From UBA9676 sp036522155 (lineage in GTDB: Bacteria > Actinomycetota > Actinomycetes > Streptosporangiales > Streptosporangiaceae): DNA of 64,000 nt. The notes beneath the pieces are model-generated. The model saw only the letters and a program-made list of their open reading frames with translations. It ran no database searches and was not told the DNA's origin. A program made the translations under genes and the position numbers. The DNA lies in contig DATDGI010000268.1 in the NCBI GenBank assembly GCA_036522155.1, forward strand, positions 15,398-79,397, written 5' to 3'. Positions 1-7,507 of this stretch are shown in pieces; positions within the stretch are counted from its first letter, which is position 1; the number at the start of each line of letters is the position of its first letter.

Positions 1-708
1 CGCGAGATCCTGCGCGGCGTCGACCTGACCGTGACCGCCGGCCAGACCCACGCGATCATGGGGCCGAACGGGTCGGGCAAGTCCACCCTCGCCTACGCGA
101 TCGCCGGGCACCCCAAGTACCTGGTCACCCAGGGCGCGATCACCCTCGACGGTGAGGACGTGCTGAAGATGAGCGTGGACGCCCGCGCCCGGGCCGGCCT
201 GTTCCTGGCCATGCAGTACCCGGTCGAGGTGCCGGGAGTGTCGGTGTCCAACTTCCTGCGGACCGCGGTGACCGCCGTCCGCGGCGAGGCGCCGAAGCTG
301 CGCCCGTTCATCAAGGAGATGAACGAGGCGATGGCGGCGCTGTCTATCGACCCGGCGTTCGCCCAGCGCAACCTGAACGAGGGCTTCTCCGGCGGGGAGA
401 AGAAGCGGCACGAGATCCTCCAGATGGAGCTGCTCGGGCCGAAGATCGCGGTGCTGGACGAGACCGACTCCGGGCTCGACATCGACGCGCTCAAGGTGGT
501 GTCCGAGGGCATCAACCGGTTCCGCGCCGAGCCCGGCCACGGCGTCCTGCTCATCACCCACTACACCCGGATCCTGCACTACATCACGCCGGACTTCGTG
601 CACGTGTTCGTGGGCGGGCGAATCGTCGACGAGGGTGGCCCGGAGCTCGCCGAGACCCTGGAGGCCGACGGCTACGAGCGGTGGGTGAAGGCGGGAGCGG
701 TGTCATGA
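1..708 (+). CDS. sufC: Fe-S cluster assembly ATPase SufC (5' end cut by window)
   Basis: ABC-type ATPase of the SUF Fe-S assembly machinery; with SufB/SufD it forms the cytoplasmic scaffold complex. The reading frame is open from base 1, so the true start lies upstream. Walker A (GPNGSGKST) falls at about residues 21-29 of the visible part, followed by an SGGEKKR signature and a Walker B LDETDSGLD, the SufC-specific form of this motif. There is no membrane segment. The stop overlaps the sufS start in an ATGA arrangement, so the two are translationally coupled, and sufU and a DUF59 gene follow in the same direction. Identification is firm; only the N-terminus is missing. Confidence 0.95.
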   Translation, partial: REILRGVDLTVTAGQTHAIMGPNGSGKSTLAYAIAGHPKYLVTQGAITLDGEDVLKMSVDARARAGLFLAMQYPVEVPGVSVSNFLRTAVTAVRGEAPKLRPFIKEMNEAMAALSIDPAFAQRNLNEGFSGGEKKRHEILQMELLGPKIAVLDETDSGLDIDALKVVSEGINRFRAEPGHGVLLITHYTRILHYITPDFVHVFVGGRIVDEGGPELAETLEADGYERWVKAGAVS

Positions 709-1955
709 CCCTGGACGTCGCCCGCATCCGCAAGGACTTCCCGATCCTGGACCGGACGGTCCGGGGCGGGCAGCCGCTGATCTACCTGGACAGCGCCAAC
801 ACCTCGCAGAAGCCGCGCCAGGTCATCGACACCATGACCGAGTTCTACGAGCGGCACAACGCCAACATCCACCGCGCCACCCATGAGCTCGGCGAGGAAG
901 CCACCGAGGCCTACGAGGGGGCCCGGATCAAGGTCGCCGGGTTCATCGGCGCCGCCGACGAGACCGAGGTGGTGTTCACCAAGAACATCTCCGAGGGGAT
1001 CAACCTCGTCGCCTACTCGCTCGGCAACGCGACCAGCGGCCGACTCCGGCTCGGGCCCGGTGACGAGATCGTCATCACCGAGATGGAGCACCACTCCAAC
1101 ATCGTGCCCTGGCAGCTGCTGTGCCAGCGGACCGGCGCCACGCTGCGCTGGTTCGGGGTGACCCAGGACGGCAGGCTCGACCTGTCCCGGATCGACGATC
1201 TGATCACCGAACGCACCCGGCTGGTCGCGCTGGTCCACCAGTCCAACGTGCTCGGCACCATCAACCCGGTGCGGATGATCGCCGACCGGGCGCACGCCGC
1301 GGGCGCGCTGGTCCTGGTGGACGCCGCCCAGTCGGTGCCGCACATGCCGGTGCAGGTGGCGGACCTCGGCGCCGACTTCGTCGGCTTCACCGCGCACAAG
1401 ATGTGCGGGCCGACCGGCATCGGGGTGCTCTGGGGCCGCCGCGAACTGCTGGACGAGATGCCGCCGTTCCTCGGCGGCGGGGAGATGATCGAGACCGTCT
1501 GGATGGAGCGGTCTACCTACGCGCCGCCGCCGCACAAGTTCGAGGCCGGCACCATGCCCATCGCCGAGGCGGCCGGCCTGGCGGCCGCCATCGACTATCT
1601 CGGTGAGGTCGGGCTGGCCGCCATCCACGCCCACGAGCAGCGGCTGCTCGGGCAGGCGCTGAGCCGGCTGGCGGAGATCGACGGGGTCCGGATCCTCGGC
1701 CCGGCCGAGCCGGCCGGCCGCGGCTCCGCCGTGTCCTTCGTGGTCGATGGCGTGCACCCGCACGATGTCAGCCAGGTACTTGACGAGCACGGCGTCGCGG
1801 TCCGGGCCGGGCACCATTGCGCCTGGCCGCTGCACCGGGCGCTCGGCGTCCAGGCCAGCACCCGGGCCTCGTTCTACCTGTACAACACCGCCGACGAGGT
1901 GGACGCGCTGGCCGCGGGAATACGCGAGGCCCAGCGCTTCTTCCACACCAGGTGA
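705..1955 (+). CDS. sufS: Cysteine desulfurase SufS
   Basis: PLP-dependent class V aminotransferase-fold enzyme that takes sulfur from cysteine as a protein persulfide, giving alanine. ATG at 705 overlaps the sufC stop. The PLP-binding lysine is K232 in TAHKMCGPTGIG, and the persulfide cysteine is C372 in RAGHHCAWPLHR, the group II (SufS) context. About 416 residues, normal for the family. SufU, the usual sulfur acceptor in Gram-positives, is encoded 10 bases downstream, so SufS very likely hands its sulfur to SufU and then to the SufBCD scaffold. Confidence 0.96.
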   Translation: MTLDVARIRKDFPILDRTVRGGQPLIYLDSANTSQKPRQVIDTMTEFYERHNANIHRATHELGEEATEAYEGARIKVAGFIGAADETEVVFTKNISEGINLVAYSLGNATSGRLRLGPGDEIVITEMEHHSNIVPWQLLCQRTGATLRWFGVTQDGRLDLSRIDDLITERTRLVALVHQSNVLGTINPVRMIADRAHAAGALVLVDAAQSVPHMPVQVADLGADFVGFTAHKMCGPTGIGVLWGRRELLDEMPPFLGGGEMIETVWMERSTYAPPPHKFEAGTMPIAEAAGLAAAIDYLGEVGLAAIHAHEQRLLGQALSRLAEIDGVRILGPAEPAGRGSAVSFVVDGVHPHDVSQVLDEHGVAVRAGHHCAWPLHRALGVQASTRASFYLYNTADEVDALAAGIREAQRFFHTR

Positions 1956-1965
1956 GGGAGGGGAG

Positions 1966-2427
1966 ATGCAACTGGAGTCGCTGTACCAGGAGATCATCCT
2001 CGACCACTACCGGCATCCGCACGGCAAGGGCCTGCGTGACCCCTACGACGCCGAGGTCCGGCACGTGAACCCGACCTGTGGCGACGAGGTGACCCTGCGG
2101 GTCACGCTCAAGGAGATGGGCGCGGAACCGGCCGTGGCCGACATCTCCTACGACGCGCTGGGCTGTTCCATCAGCCAGGCCAGCGTGTCGGTGATGACCG
2201 ACCTGATCACCGGCAAGCCGGTGAGCGAGGCGATGGCGACCTGTGACGAGTTCGTCGCCCTGATGAAGTCGCGGGGCGAGGCCGAGCCGGACGAGGACGT
2301 GCTCGGGGATGGGATCGCCTTTGCCGGGGTAGCGAAGTACCCGGCCCGGATCAAGTGCGCCCTGCTGGGCTGGATGGCCTGGAAGGACGCGACGGCACAG
2401 GCCATGGCCCGGACCAGGGCCAGCTGA
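1966..2427 (+). CDS. sufU: Zinc-dependent sulfurtransferase SufU
   Basis: Small cytoplasmic partner of SufS that accepts the persulfide sulfur. The start is ATG 1966 behind a strong GGGAGGGGAG ribosome site, giving 153 residues. The expected zinc ligands are present: C38 and D40 in PTCGDE, C67 in ALGCSIS and C131 in RIKCALLGW. The residues between the second and third cysteines carry the SufU-type insertion rather than the shorter IscU form. It lies between sufS and the DUF59 gene and is almost certainly in the same transcript. Confidence 0.93.
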   Translation: MQLESLYQEIILDHYRHPHGKGLRDPYDAEVRHVNPTCGDEVTLRVTLKEMGAEPAVADISYDALGCSISQASVSVMTDLITGKPVSEAMATCDEFVALMKSRGEAEPDEDVLGDGIAFAGVAKYPARIKCALLGWMAWKDATAQAMARTRAS

Positions 2428-2442
2428 GGCAGGAGTAGACAG

Positions 2443-2790
2443 ATGAGCCAGGACGCGGCGGACACGGCGAAGGCCGGCACCGGTACCGAAACCGAGGACG
2501 TGCTGGAAGCACTCCGGGACGTCGTCGACCCCGAGCTGGGCGTGAACGTGGTGGACCTTGGGCTGGTCTATGGCCTCACCCTCGAAGACGACGGCTCCGC
2601 CACCATCGACATGACCCTCACCAGCGCCGCCTGCCCGCTCACGGATGTGATCGAGGACCAGACCGGCGCCGCGCTGGACGGGCTGGTCCCGGACTTCCGG
2701 ATCAACTGGGTCTGGCTGCCGCCGTGGGGGCCTGACAAGATCACGGAGGACGGCCGCGAGCAGTTGCGCGCCCTCGGCTTCAACGTCTGA
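2443..2790 (+). CDS. MIP18/DUF59 metal-sulfur cluster assembly factor (SufT-like)
   Basis: A 115-residue MIP18-family (DUF59) protein of the kind found at the end of actinobacterial suf operons and linked to Fe-S cluster maturation or transfer. Family marks are the DPELGVNVVDLGLVYGL segment near residues 29-45 and the MTLTSAACPLTD segment carrying the conserved cysteine. AGGAG lies 7 bases before the ATG. Its 3' end overlaps the tail of the APC-type permease gene on the other strand. The exact biochemical role of SufT proteins is not settled; PaaD is the other family member but the suf context argues against it. Confidence 0.88.
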   Translation: MSQDAADTAKAGTGTETEDVLEALRDVVDPELGVNVVDLGLVYGLTLEDDGSATIDMTLTSAACPLTDVIEDQTGAALDGLVPDFRINWVWLPPWGPDKITEDGREQLRALGFNV

Positions 2791-4032
2791 CCGACCCCCC
2801 CACCGCCCGAAACCGGGCCGCCAGCTCACGGCCAGCGCGACCGCGGCCGGTACCGCGAGCGCCCAGCCGCAGAACCCGAGCATGACGATGACGGCCAGCG
2901 CGGCCGGACGGGCGGCGAGCCGCGCCGGGCCGCGCAGCACCCGCGCGGCCGCAACCATGGCACCCAGGTAGACCGCGAGGAACAGCGCCGTCGGCACGGC
3001 CACGAGGGCGGCTGTGCTGACGATCCGGAGCCCGGACAAGATGATCAGCAGCAGGCCGGTGGCGGTGATCGCGGCCAGCAGCCTGAGCAACGGCCCGGAA
3101 CCGTGGTGGCCTGGCGCCGCGGGCGCCAGCTGGCCGGCCATGGCGGCCGCGCCGTTGATGTAGGCATTGGTGGCGCCCAGGGTCAGCACGATGGCGGCCA
3201 CCGCGGCGACGTCTGGGCCGGCTGCGCCGATGGCGTGGCTCAGCAGGCCGGCCAGCGGCACGTCGGTGGCTGACCGCGGCCCCAGAACGCTGATCGTGGC
3301 GACCGCCAGGCTCAGGTACAGCGCGGTGGTGACCGCTAGGGCGATGGCCACTACCCGCGGCAGCTGCCGGGACGGGTCCGCGAGGCGCGTGGTGAGCGGG
3401 GCGACAGCCTCCCAGCCGACGAACGAGAACATCAACGTCGCCGCCGCGCTGCCGACCGGGAGCCAGCCGTGCGGGGCGAAGGGGGCCCAGTTGCCGGCCC
3501 GCGCCGTTCCGGCCGAACCGGCGGCCGCCACGATCACCACGCCAGCCAGCAGGCTGACCAGGACAAGCTGGGCCGCGGCGCTGGCCCGCAGCCCGCCAGC
3601 GACGAGGCCGATCACGGTCAGCAGCAGCCCGGCCGCGACGGTCGCGCGAGCGAGCTGGCCGCCACCGGTCAGGTCGGTGACATAGCTGGCGCCGATGAGG
3701 CAGACGATCGGGGCGCCGCACACGACCCCGGCCAGGAACATCCAGCCGGTGGCCCGCCCGGCACGCTGTCCCAGGCCGGCGGTCACATAGCCGATCACCC
3801 CGCCAGCCGAGGGGTGGTTTCTGCCCAGGGCCGAGAAAACGGCGGCGAACAGGCCGGACAGGACCAGCAAAGCGAGCCAGGCAACGACCGAGGCCGGCCC
3901 GGCCTCGGCCGCGGCCAGGCCGGGCAGCAGGAGCAGGCCGGGGCCGAGGAGCGCCCCGATGTACAGGGCGGCGCCCCGCGAGGTCGTCAGATGCTGCGGT
4001 CCGCCCGGCTGGATCTCAGATGAGGAGGCCAT
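2780..4032 (-). CDS. APC-superfamily amino acid permease, 3' end apparently frameshifted
   Basis: Polytopic inner-membrane transporter of the amino acid-polyamine-organocation type; about a dozen hydrophobic segments run from TSRGAALYIGALLGPG (the conserved first helix with its G-rich kink) to the last helix near LGFCGWALAVPAAVAL. The start is ATG 4032. As written, the frame has no stop after the last helix and runs on antisense to the suf genes as far as 1768, giving a non-transporter tail. One extra base in the run of seven C at 2795-2801 would end the protein at 2780 soon after the last helix, so I place the end there. Divergent from an Lrp regulator, so the substrate is probably an amino acid. 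Confidence 0.75.
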
Positions 4033-4097
4033 AGGTCCACCATGGCCGAATTGGCCCCGCACGCGATGGCAAATATGACGCCAGCAGGCCGAGCTAG

Positions 4098-4112
4098 CGC
4101 AACACTATTGCG
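4098..4112. promoter_or_regulatory. Candidate Lrp/AsnC operator
   Basis: Perfect inverted repeat CGCAA-N5-TTGCG, 15 bp, in the divergent region between the permease and the Lrp-type regulator. Lrp-family sites are commonly 15-bp palindromes of this layout, and it lies just upstream of the regulator's -10 box, a position suited to autorepression. Assignment is by position and symmetry only. Confidence 0.5.
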
Positions 4113-4124
4113 TGATCAGGGCGA

Positions 4125-4130
4125 TAGGCT
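4125..4130 (+). promoter_or_regulatory. -10 box TAGGCT, leaderless promoter of the Lrp-type gene
   Basis: TAGGCT fits the actinobacterial TANNNT -10 consensus and ends 7 bases before ATG 4138. No ribosome-binding sequence precedes the ATG, so the transcript probably begins at or next to the start codon. Confidence 0.5.
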
Positions 4131-4137
4131 AATTTTC

Positions 4138-4623
4138 ATGCCTGAGCATGTTCCGGACAGGGTAGATCGTGCCATCGTGGCGAGGCTGCAGCAGGACGGC
4201 CGGATCGCCAACGTCGATCTGGCGGACGCCATCTCACTGTCGCCGTCGGCCTGCCTGCGCCGCGTGAAGGCGCTGGAGGCGAGCGGCATCATCGCCGGCT
4301 ACCGCGCGGAAGTCAGCAGGCTACGGGCCGGGCTCGGCCTGACCGTCTTCATCGGCCTGAAGGTCGAGGGGCACTCGCAGGAGACCTCGTCCCGGGTCGA
4401 GCAGGCCCTGCTGGCCATCCCCGCGATCGTCGCCTGCTACCTGGTCTCTGGGACCAGCGACTTCCTGGTGGAGGCGGCCGTGCCCGACCTCGCCAGCTAC
4501 GAGCAACTGCTGCTCGGGCAGATCCTGACCATCCCCTCGGTCGTCGAGGCCCAGAGCACGTTCGCGATCCGGACGGTCCTCAGCCGCGGGCCGCTGCCGC
4601 TGGGCCACTGGCGGCGCAGCTAG
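4138..4623 (+). CDS. Lrp/AsnC family transcriptional regulator
   Basis: A 161-residue regulator with an N-terminal helix-turn-helix (VDRAIVARLQQDGRIANVDLA onward, with LSPSACLRRVKALEASGII as the recognition region) and a C-terminal RAM/AsnC ligand-binding domain (VFIGLKVEGHS, then CYLVSGTSDFLVEA). The start is placed at ATG 4138 because the sequence upstream is not conserved-looking and a -10 box sits at the right distance. It is divergent from the APC-type permease, which is its most likely target, with an amino acid as effector. Its stop overlaps the stop of the convergent aldolase gene. Confidence 0.88.
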   Translation: MPEHVPDRVDRAIVARLQQDGRIANVDLADAISLSPSACLRRVKALEASGIIAGYRAEVSRLRAGLGLTVFIGLKVEGHSQETSSRVEQALLAIPAIVACYLVSGTSDFLVEAAVPDLASYEQLLLGQILTIPSVVEAQSTFAIRTVLSRGPLPLGHWRRS

Positions 4624-5636
4624 GCCGGGTCGAGGTCGGGCGCCAGCTCCGGCCGGTAACGGCCGGCCAGGGCGGCGGCGTTCATCGCCACCCGCCAGGC
4701 CAGCGCCCGCTGCCCCGCCCGCCAGCGGCCGGGCTCGCCGCGCCAGGCCGCCAGCGCCGGCCCGACCAGCGCCCGGCCGAACGAGAACGTCAGCGGCCAC
4801 AGGTGCGGGACGTGCTGCATGGCCGCCAGGTGCTCGGTGGCCCGCTCCGGCCGCTGCCCGCCGGACAGGAAGGCCACCCCGGCCAGCGAGATCGGCACAC
4901 CGTTGAGGGTGCCCAGGGTCGCCTCGGCCACCTCGGCCGGGCCGGGCTGCTCGCCGGATTCGGTGCCCGGCAGCGCCATGTTCGGCTTGAGCACCACGCT
5001 CTCGAAGTCCACGCCGTACTCGTGCAGCTCACTCATGACCTCCAGCAGCACCATGGAGGTGACCGTCTCACAGTGGCCCAGCGTGTGCGGGCCGTCCATC
5101 AGCACCTCGGGCTCCACGATCGGGACCAGCCCGGCGTCCTGGCAGGCGGCCGCGTACCGGGCCAGGGCCTGGGCGTTCGCCCGGACCGCGACCCCCGACG
5201 GTGTGCCGGGGCCGATCCGCAGCACCGCCCGCCACTTGGCGAACTGGGCGCCGAGTTCGGCGTACTGGCGCAGCCGGGGCGGCAGCCCGTCGAGGCCCTC
5301 GGTCACCGTCTCACCCTGGCGGCCAGCCAGCGGCCTGGCCCCGGTGTCCACCTTGATCCCGGGCATCAGGCCCAGTTCCCGCAGCGCCACCGGGAACGCC
5401 TGACCGGCCCGGAGGTGCTGCCGGAACGTCTCGTCGGACAAGATGACGCCGCTGATCCCGTTGGCCAGGCCGGGGGTGGTGATCAGCATCTCCCGGTAGG
5501 CGCGCCGGTTCTCCTGGGTGGGGGCGACCCCGGCCGCGGTCAGCCGGGCCGACATGGTGGCGATGCTCTCGTCCGCGGCCAGCATCCCCTTGCCCGGCGC
5601 GACCAGGGCAGATGCGGTCATTGCCAGCAGTCTCAT
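4620..5636 (-). CDS. Class I fructose-bisphosphate aldolase
   Basis: Schiff-base aldolase, 338 residues, interconverting fructose 1,6-bisphosphate with dihydroxyacetone phosphate and glyceraldehyde 3-phosphate; in the Calvin cycle it also makes sedoheptulose 1,7-bisphosphate. The N-terminus has the class I hallmark APGKGMLAADES, and the Schiff-base lysine is K217 in VVLKPNMALPG; VPIVEPEVLMDG is also conserved. ATG 5636 is chosen because the family motif begins within 15 residues; the longer frame upstream is G/C-rich intergenic DNA. Divergent from phosphoribulokinase, which ties it to the Calvin cluster rather than only to glycolysis. Confidence 0.93.
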   Translation of the reverse strand: MRLLAMTASALVAPGKGMLAADESIATMSARLTAAGVAPTQENRRAYREMLITTPGLANGISGVILSDETFRQHLRAGQAFPVALRELGLMPGIKVDTGARPLAGRQGETVTEGLDGLPPRLRQYAELGAQFAKWRAVLRIGPGTPSGVAVRANAQALARYAAACQDAGLVPIVEPEVLMDGPHTLGHCETVTSMVLLEVMSELHEYGVDFESVVLKPNMALPGTESGEQPGPAEVAEATLGTLNGVPISLAGVAFLSGGQRPERATEHLAAMQHVPHLWPLTFSFGRALVGPALAAWRGEPGRWRAGQRALAWRVAMNAAALAGRYRPELAPDLDPA

Positions 5637-5853
5637 GCCGCTGCCTCCCGGGCCTGGCCGGCCATCCCGGCCGGATACGGCGACGTTAGGCGGCGGTGCC
5701 CCGCGGCACATCCCCCGCGGGTGGAGGCGCACGGGGGGAGAGCAGCCCCCGCCCGCCCGGCGGCGGTATCCCCCCGCGGTTCCCCGGCCCGGGGGATGCC
5801 ACCACCGCGGGGCACGGCCTACGGTGGCGCCTCACCCAGACGAGGCGGTGGCG
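5637..5853. promoter_or_regulatory. Divergent fba/prk control region with repeated motifs
   Basis: This 217-bp non-coding stretch holds an 11-bp perfect inverted repeat, GTGCCCCGCGG at 5696-5706 and CCGCGGGGCAC at 5805-5815, 98 bp apart. Between them are ATCCCCCGCGG at 5710-5720 and a near copy ATCCCCCCGCGG at 5768-5779, with GGGGGAT in the opposite sense at 5791-5797. Their spread over the promoters of two Calvin-cycle genes suggests sites for a common regulator, but they do not resemble a simple LysR T-N11-A box, so the regulator is unknown. Confidence 0.45.
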
Positions 5854-6807
5854 GTGCCCGACAAACTGATGCGTCTGCGGCGCAACGACGCGGCGGCGGA
5901 CACCCGGCGGCCGGTGATGCTCGCCATCGCCGGTGACAGCGCGGCGGGCAAGACGACCCTGACCAGGGGAATCGCCGGGGCGCTCGGCCCGGACCGGGCC
6001 ACCGCCCTGTGCGTCGACGACTATCACCGGTACGACCGCGAGGAGCGCCGCGGCGTGCCGTTCACCGTGCTCAACCCGGAGTGCAACTACGTCGAGGTGA
6101 TGGAGCAGCACCTGCAGCTGCTGGCGCTGGGCCGGCCCATACTCAAGCCGGTGTACGACCACGCCACCGGCCGGCTGGTGCGCCCGGTGCTGGTGGAGCC
6201 GCGCGAGTTCGTCATCGTGGAGGGCCTGCTGCCGCTGCACACCAAGCTGGCCCGGGCCTGCTTCGACATCGCCGTCTACCTCGATCCGCCGGAGGAGATC
6301 CGGCGGGAGTGGAAGCTGCGGCGGGACACCGCCGAGCGCGGGTACACCCGGGAACAGGTGCTCGCCGAACTGGAACGGCGCGAGCCGGAGTCGGCCGCTT
6401 TCATCCGGCCGCAGCGGCAGTGGGCCGACATCTCCCTCCGGTTCGCGCCGGTGGCCGGGCACATCGAGCCGCGGAGCACCCCGCTGTCGGCGGAGATCCT
6501 GCTGCGGCCGACCATCCAGCACCCGGAACTGGCGCACGTGCTCACCGACGATGACCGGCGGACCGTCCATCTGCGGCTGATCCGCGACAGCGACGGCCGC
6601 CCGGTGGACGCGCTGCACATCCACGGTTACGCGCCGCGCGAGGACAGCCAGATCGTGGAGAAGGCGATCTGGGAGCAGCTGTCGTTCGACCACGGCACCA
6701 CCCTGCCCGGCACCCTGGGCGAGTACGCGCCGGGCCAGCAGCGCAGCGAGGCGCTGGCGATCGCGCAGTTGCTGCTGCTGTGGCACCTGCTGGAAGCGCG
6801 CGGGTAG
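5854..6807 (+). CDS. prk: Phosphoribulokinase
   Basis: Phosphorylates ribulose 5-phosphate to ribulose 1,5-bisphosphate, the RuBisCO substrate, using ATP. About 317 residues. P-loop GDSAAGKTT at about residues 27-35, then VDDYHRYDREERRG, the sugar-phosphate/catalytic Asp region characteristic of PRK and not of uridine kinase, and a Walker B-like FVIVEGLLPLHT. Start candidates are GTG 5848, GTG 5854 and ATG 5869; 5854 is preferred because GAGG lies about 8 bases upstream, but this is not certain. It faces away from the aldolase gene and is followed by a separately promoted two-component system. Confidence 0.93.
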   Translation: MPDKLMRLRRNDAAADTRRPVMLAIAGDSAAGKTTLTRGIAGALGPDRATALCVDDYHRYDREERRGVPFTVLNPECNYVEVMEQHLQLLALGRPILKPVYDHATGRLVRPVLVEPREFVIVEGLLPLHTKLARACFDIAVYLDPPEEIRREWKLRRDTAERGYTREQVLAELERREPESAAFIRPQRQWADISLRFAPVAGHIEPRSTPLSAEILLRPTIQHPELAHVLTDDDRRTVHLRLIRDSDGRPVDALHIHGYAPREDSQIVEKAIWEQLSFDHGTTLPGTLGEYAPGQQRSEALAIAQLLLLWHLLEARG

Positions 6808-6828
6808 AGCGGCACGGACGGCCATGGG

Positions 6829-6834
6829 TACCGT
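6829..6834 (+). promoter_or_regulatory. -10 box TACCGT, leaderless promoter of the response regulator
   Basis: TACCGT ends 7 bases before ATG 6842, which has no Shine-Dalgarno sequence. This supports 6842 rather than the upstream ATG 6824 as the start, and suggests that the two-component genes can be transcribed separately from prk. Confidence 0.45.
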
Positions 6835-6841
6835 TCCTGAC

Positions 6842-7507
6842 ATGAGCCGCTCCACCGGGCCCCTGCGCGTGGTCATCATCGATGACCACCAGATGGTGCT
6901 GGACGGCCTGCGCGCCATGCTCCGGCCCTACGCCGAGCGGGTGGAGATCGTCGGCGAGTGCAGCGAGCCGGCCGACGCGCTGCCGGTCGTGGCCAAGCTG
7001 GCCCCGGACGCGGTACTGCTCGACGTCCGGCTGCGCGGCGCCAGCGGGCTGGACCTGTGCGGGCAGATCCTGGCCACCCACCCCGGCTGCAAGGTGGTGT
7101 TCCTCACCGTCTACGACGACGAGCAGTACCTCTACCAGGCCCTGCGGGTCGGCGCGGCCGGCTTCCTGCTCAAGCGGATCCGCGGCAGCGAACTGGTTGA
7201 CTACCTGGGCCGGATCGCCGACGGCGAGATCCTGATCGACCCGACGCTGGCCGGCCGGGTGGCGCTGTCGGCCGCGCGGCTGCACAGCGGTGAGTTCTGG
7301 CCCGGCGCCCACCTCGGCCTGACCCAGCGGGAAAGCGAGGTGCTCTCGCTGCTCGTCGCCGGGCTGTCCAACCGGGCCATCGCGGCCCGGCTGGTGGTCA
7401 GCGAGGAGACCGTGAAGACCCACTCGCGTGGCATCTACCGCAAGCTCGCGGTGTCCGACCGGGCCGCGGCGGTCGCGGTCGCGCTGCGGGAGGGGGTGTT
7501 CCATTGA
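6842..7507 (+). CDS. NarL/FixJ-family response regulator
   Basis: Two-domain cytoplasmic regulator of 221 residues: receiver domain first (acidic pair D14/D15, phosphoacceptor D61 in LLDVRLRG, conserved K in FLLKRIRG), then a LuxR-type helix-turn-helix (LTQRESEVLSLLVAGLSNRA followed by VSEETVKTHSRGIYRKL). Its stop overlaps the TTG start of the next gene, a histidine kinase, which is therefore its cognate partner. Sitting between prk and cbbX, the pair may sense redox or gas status and act on the Calvin genes; that link is positional only. Confidence 0.92.
   Translation: MSRSTGPLRVVIIDDHQMVLDGLRAMLRPYAERVEIVGECSEPADALPVVAKLAPDAVLLDVRLRGASGLDLCGQILATHPGCKVVFLTVYDDEQYLYQALRVGAAGFLLKRIRGSELVDYLGRIADGEILIDPTLAGRVALSAARLHSGEFWPGAHLGLTQRESEVLSLLVAGLSNRAIAARLVVSEETVKTHSRGIYRKLAVSDRAAAVAVALREGVFH

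Noticed and set aside
1768..2779. Continuation of the permease frame across the suf genes
   Set aside because: The translated tail is the antisense of sufT and sufU and has no membrane character; a homopolymer error explains it better.
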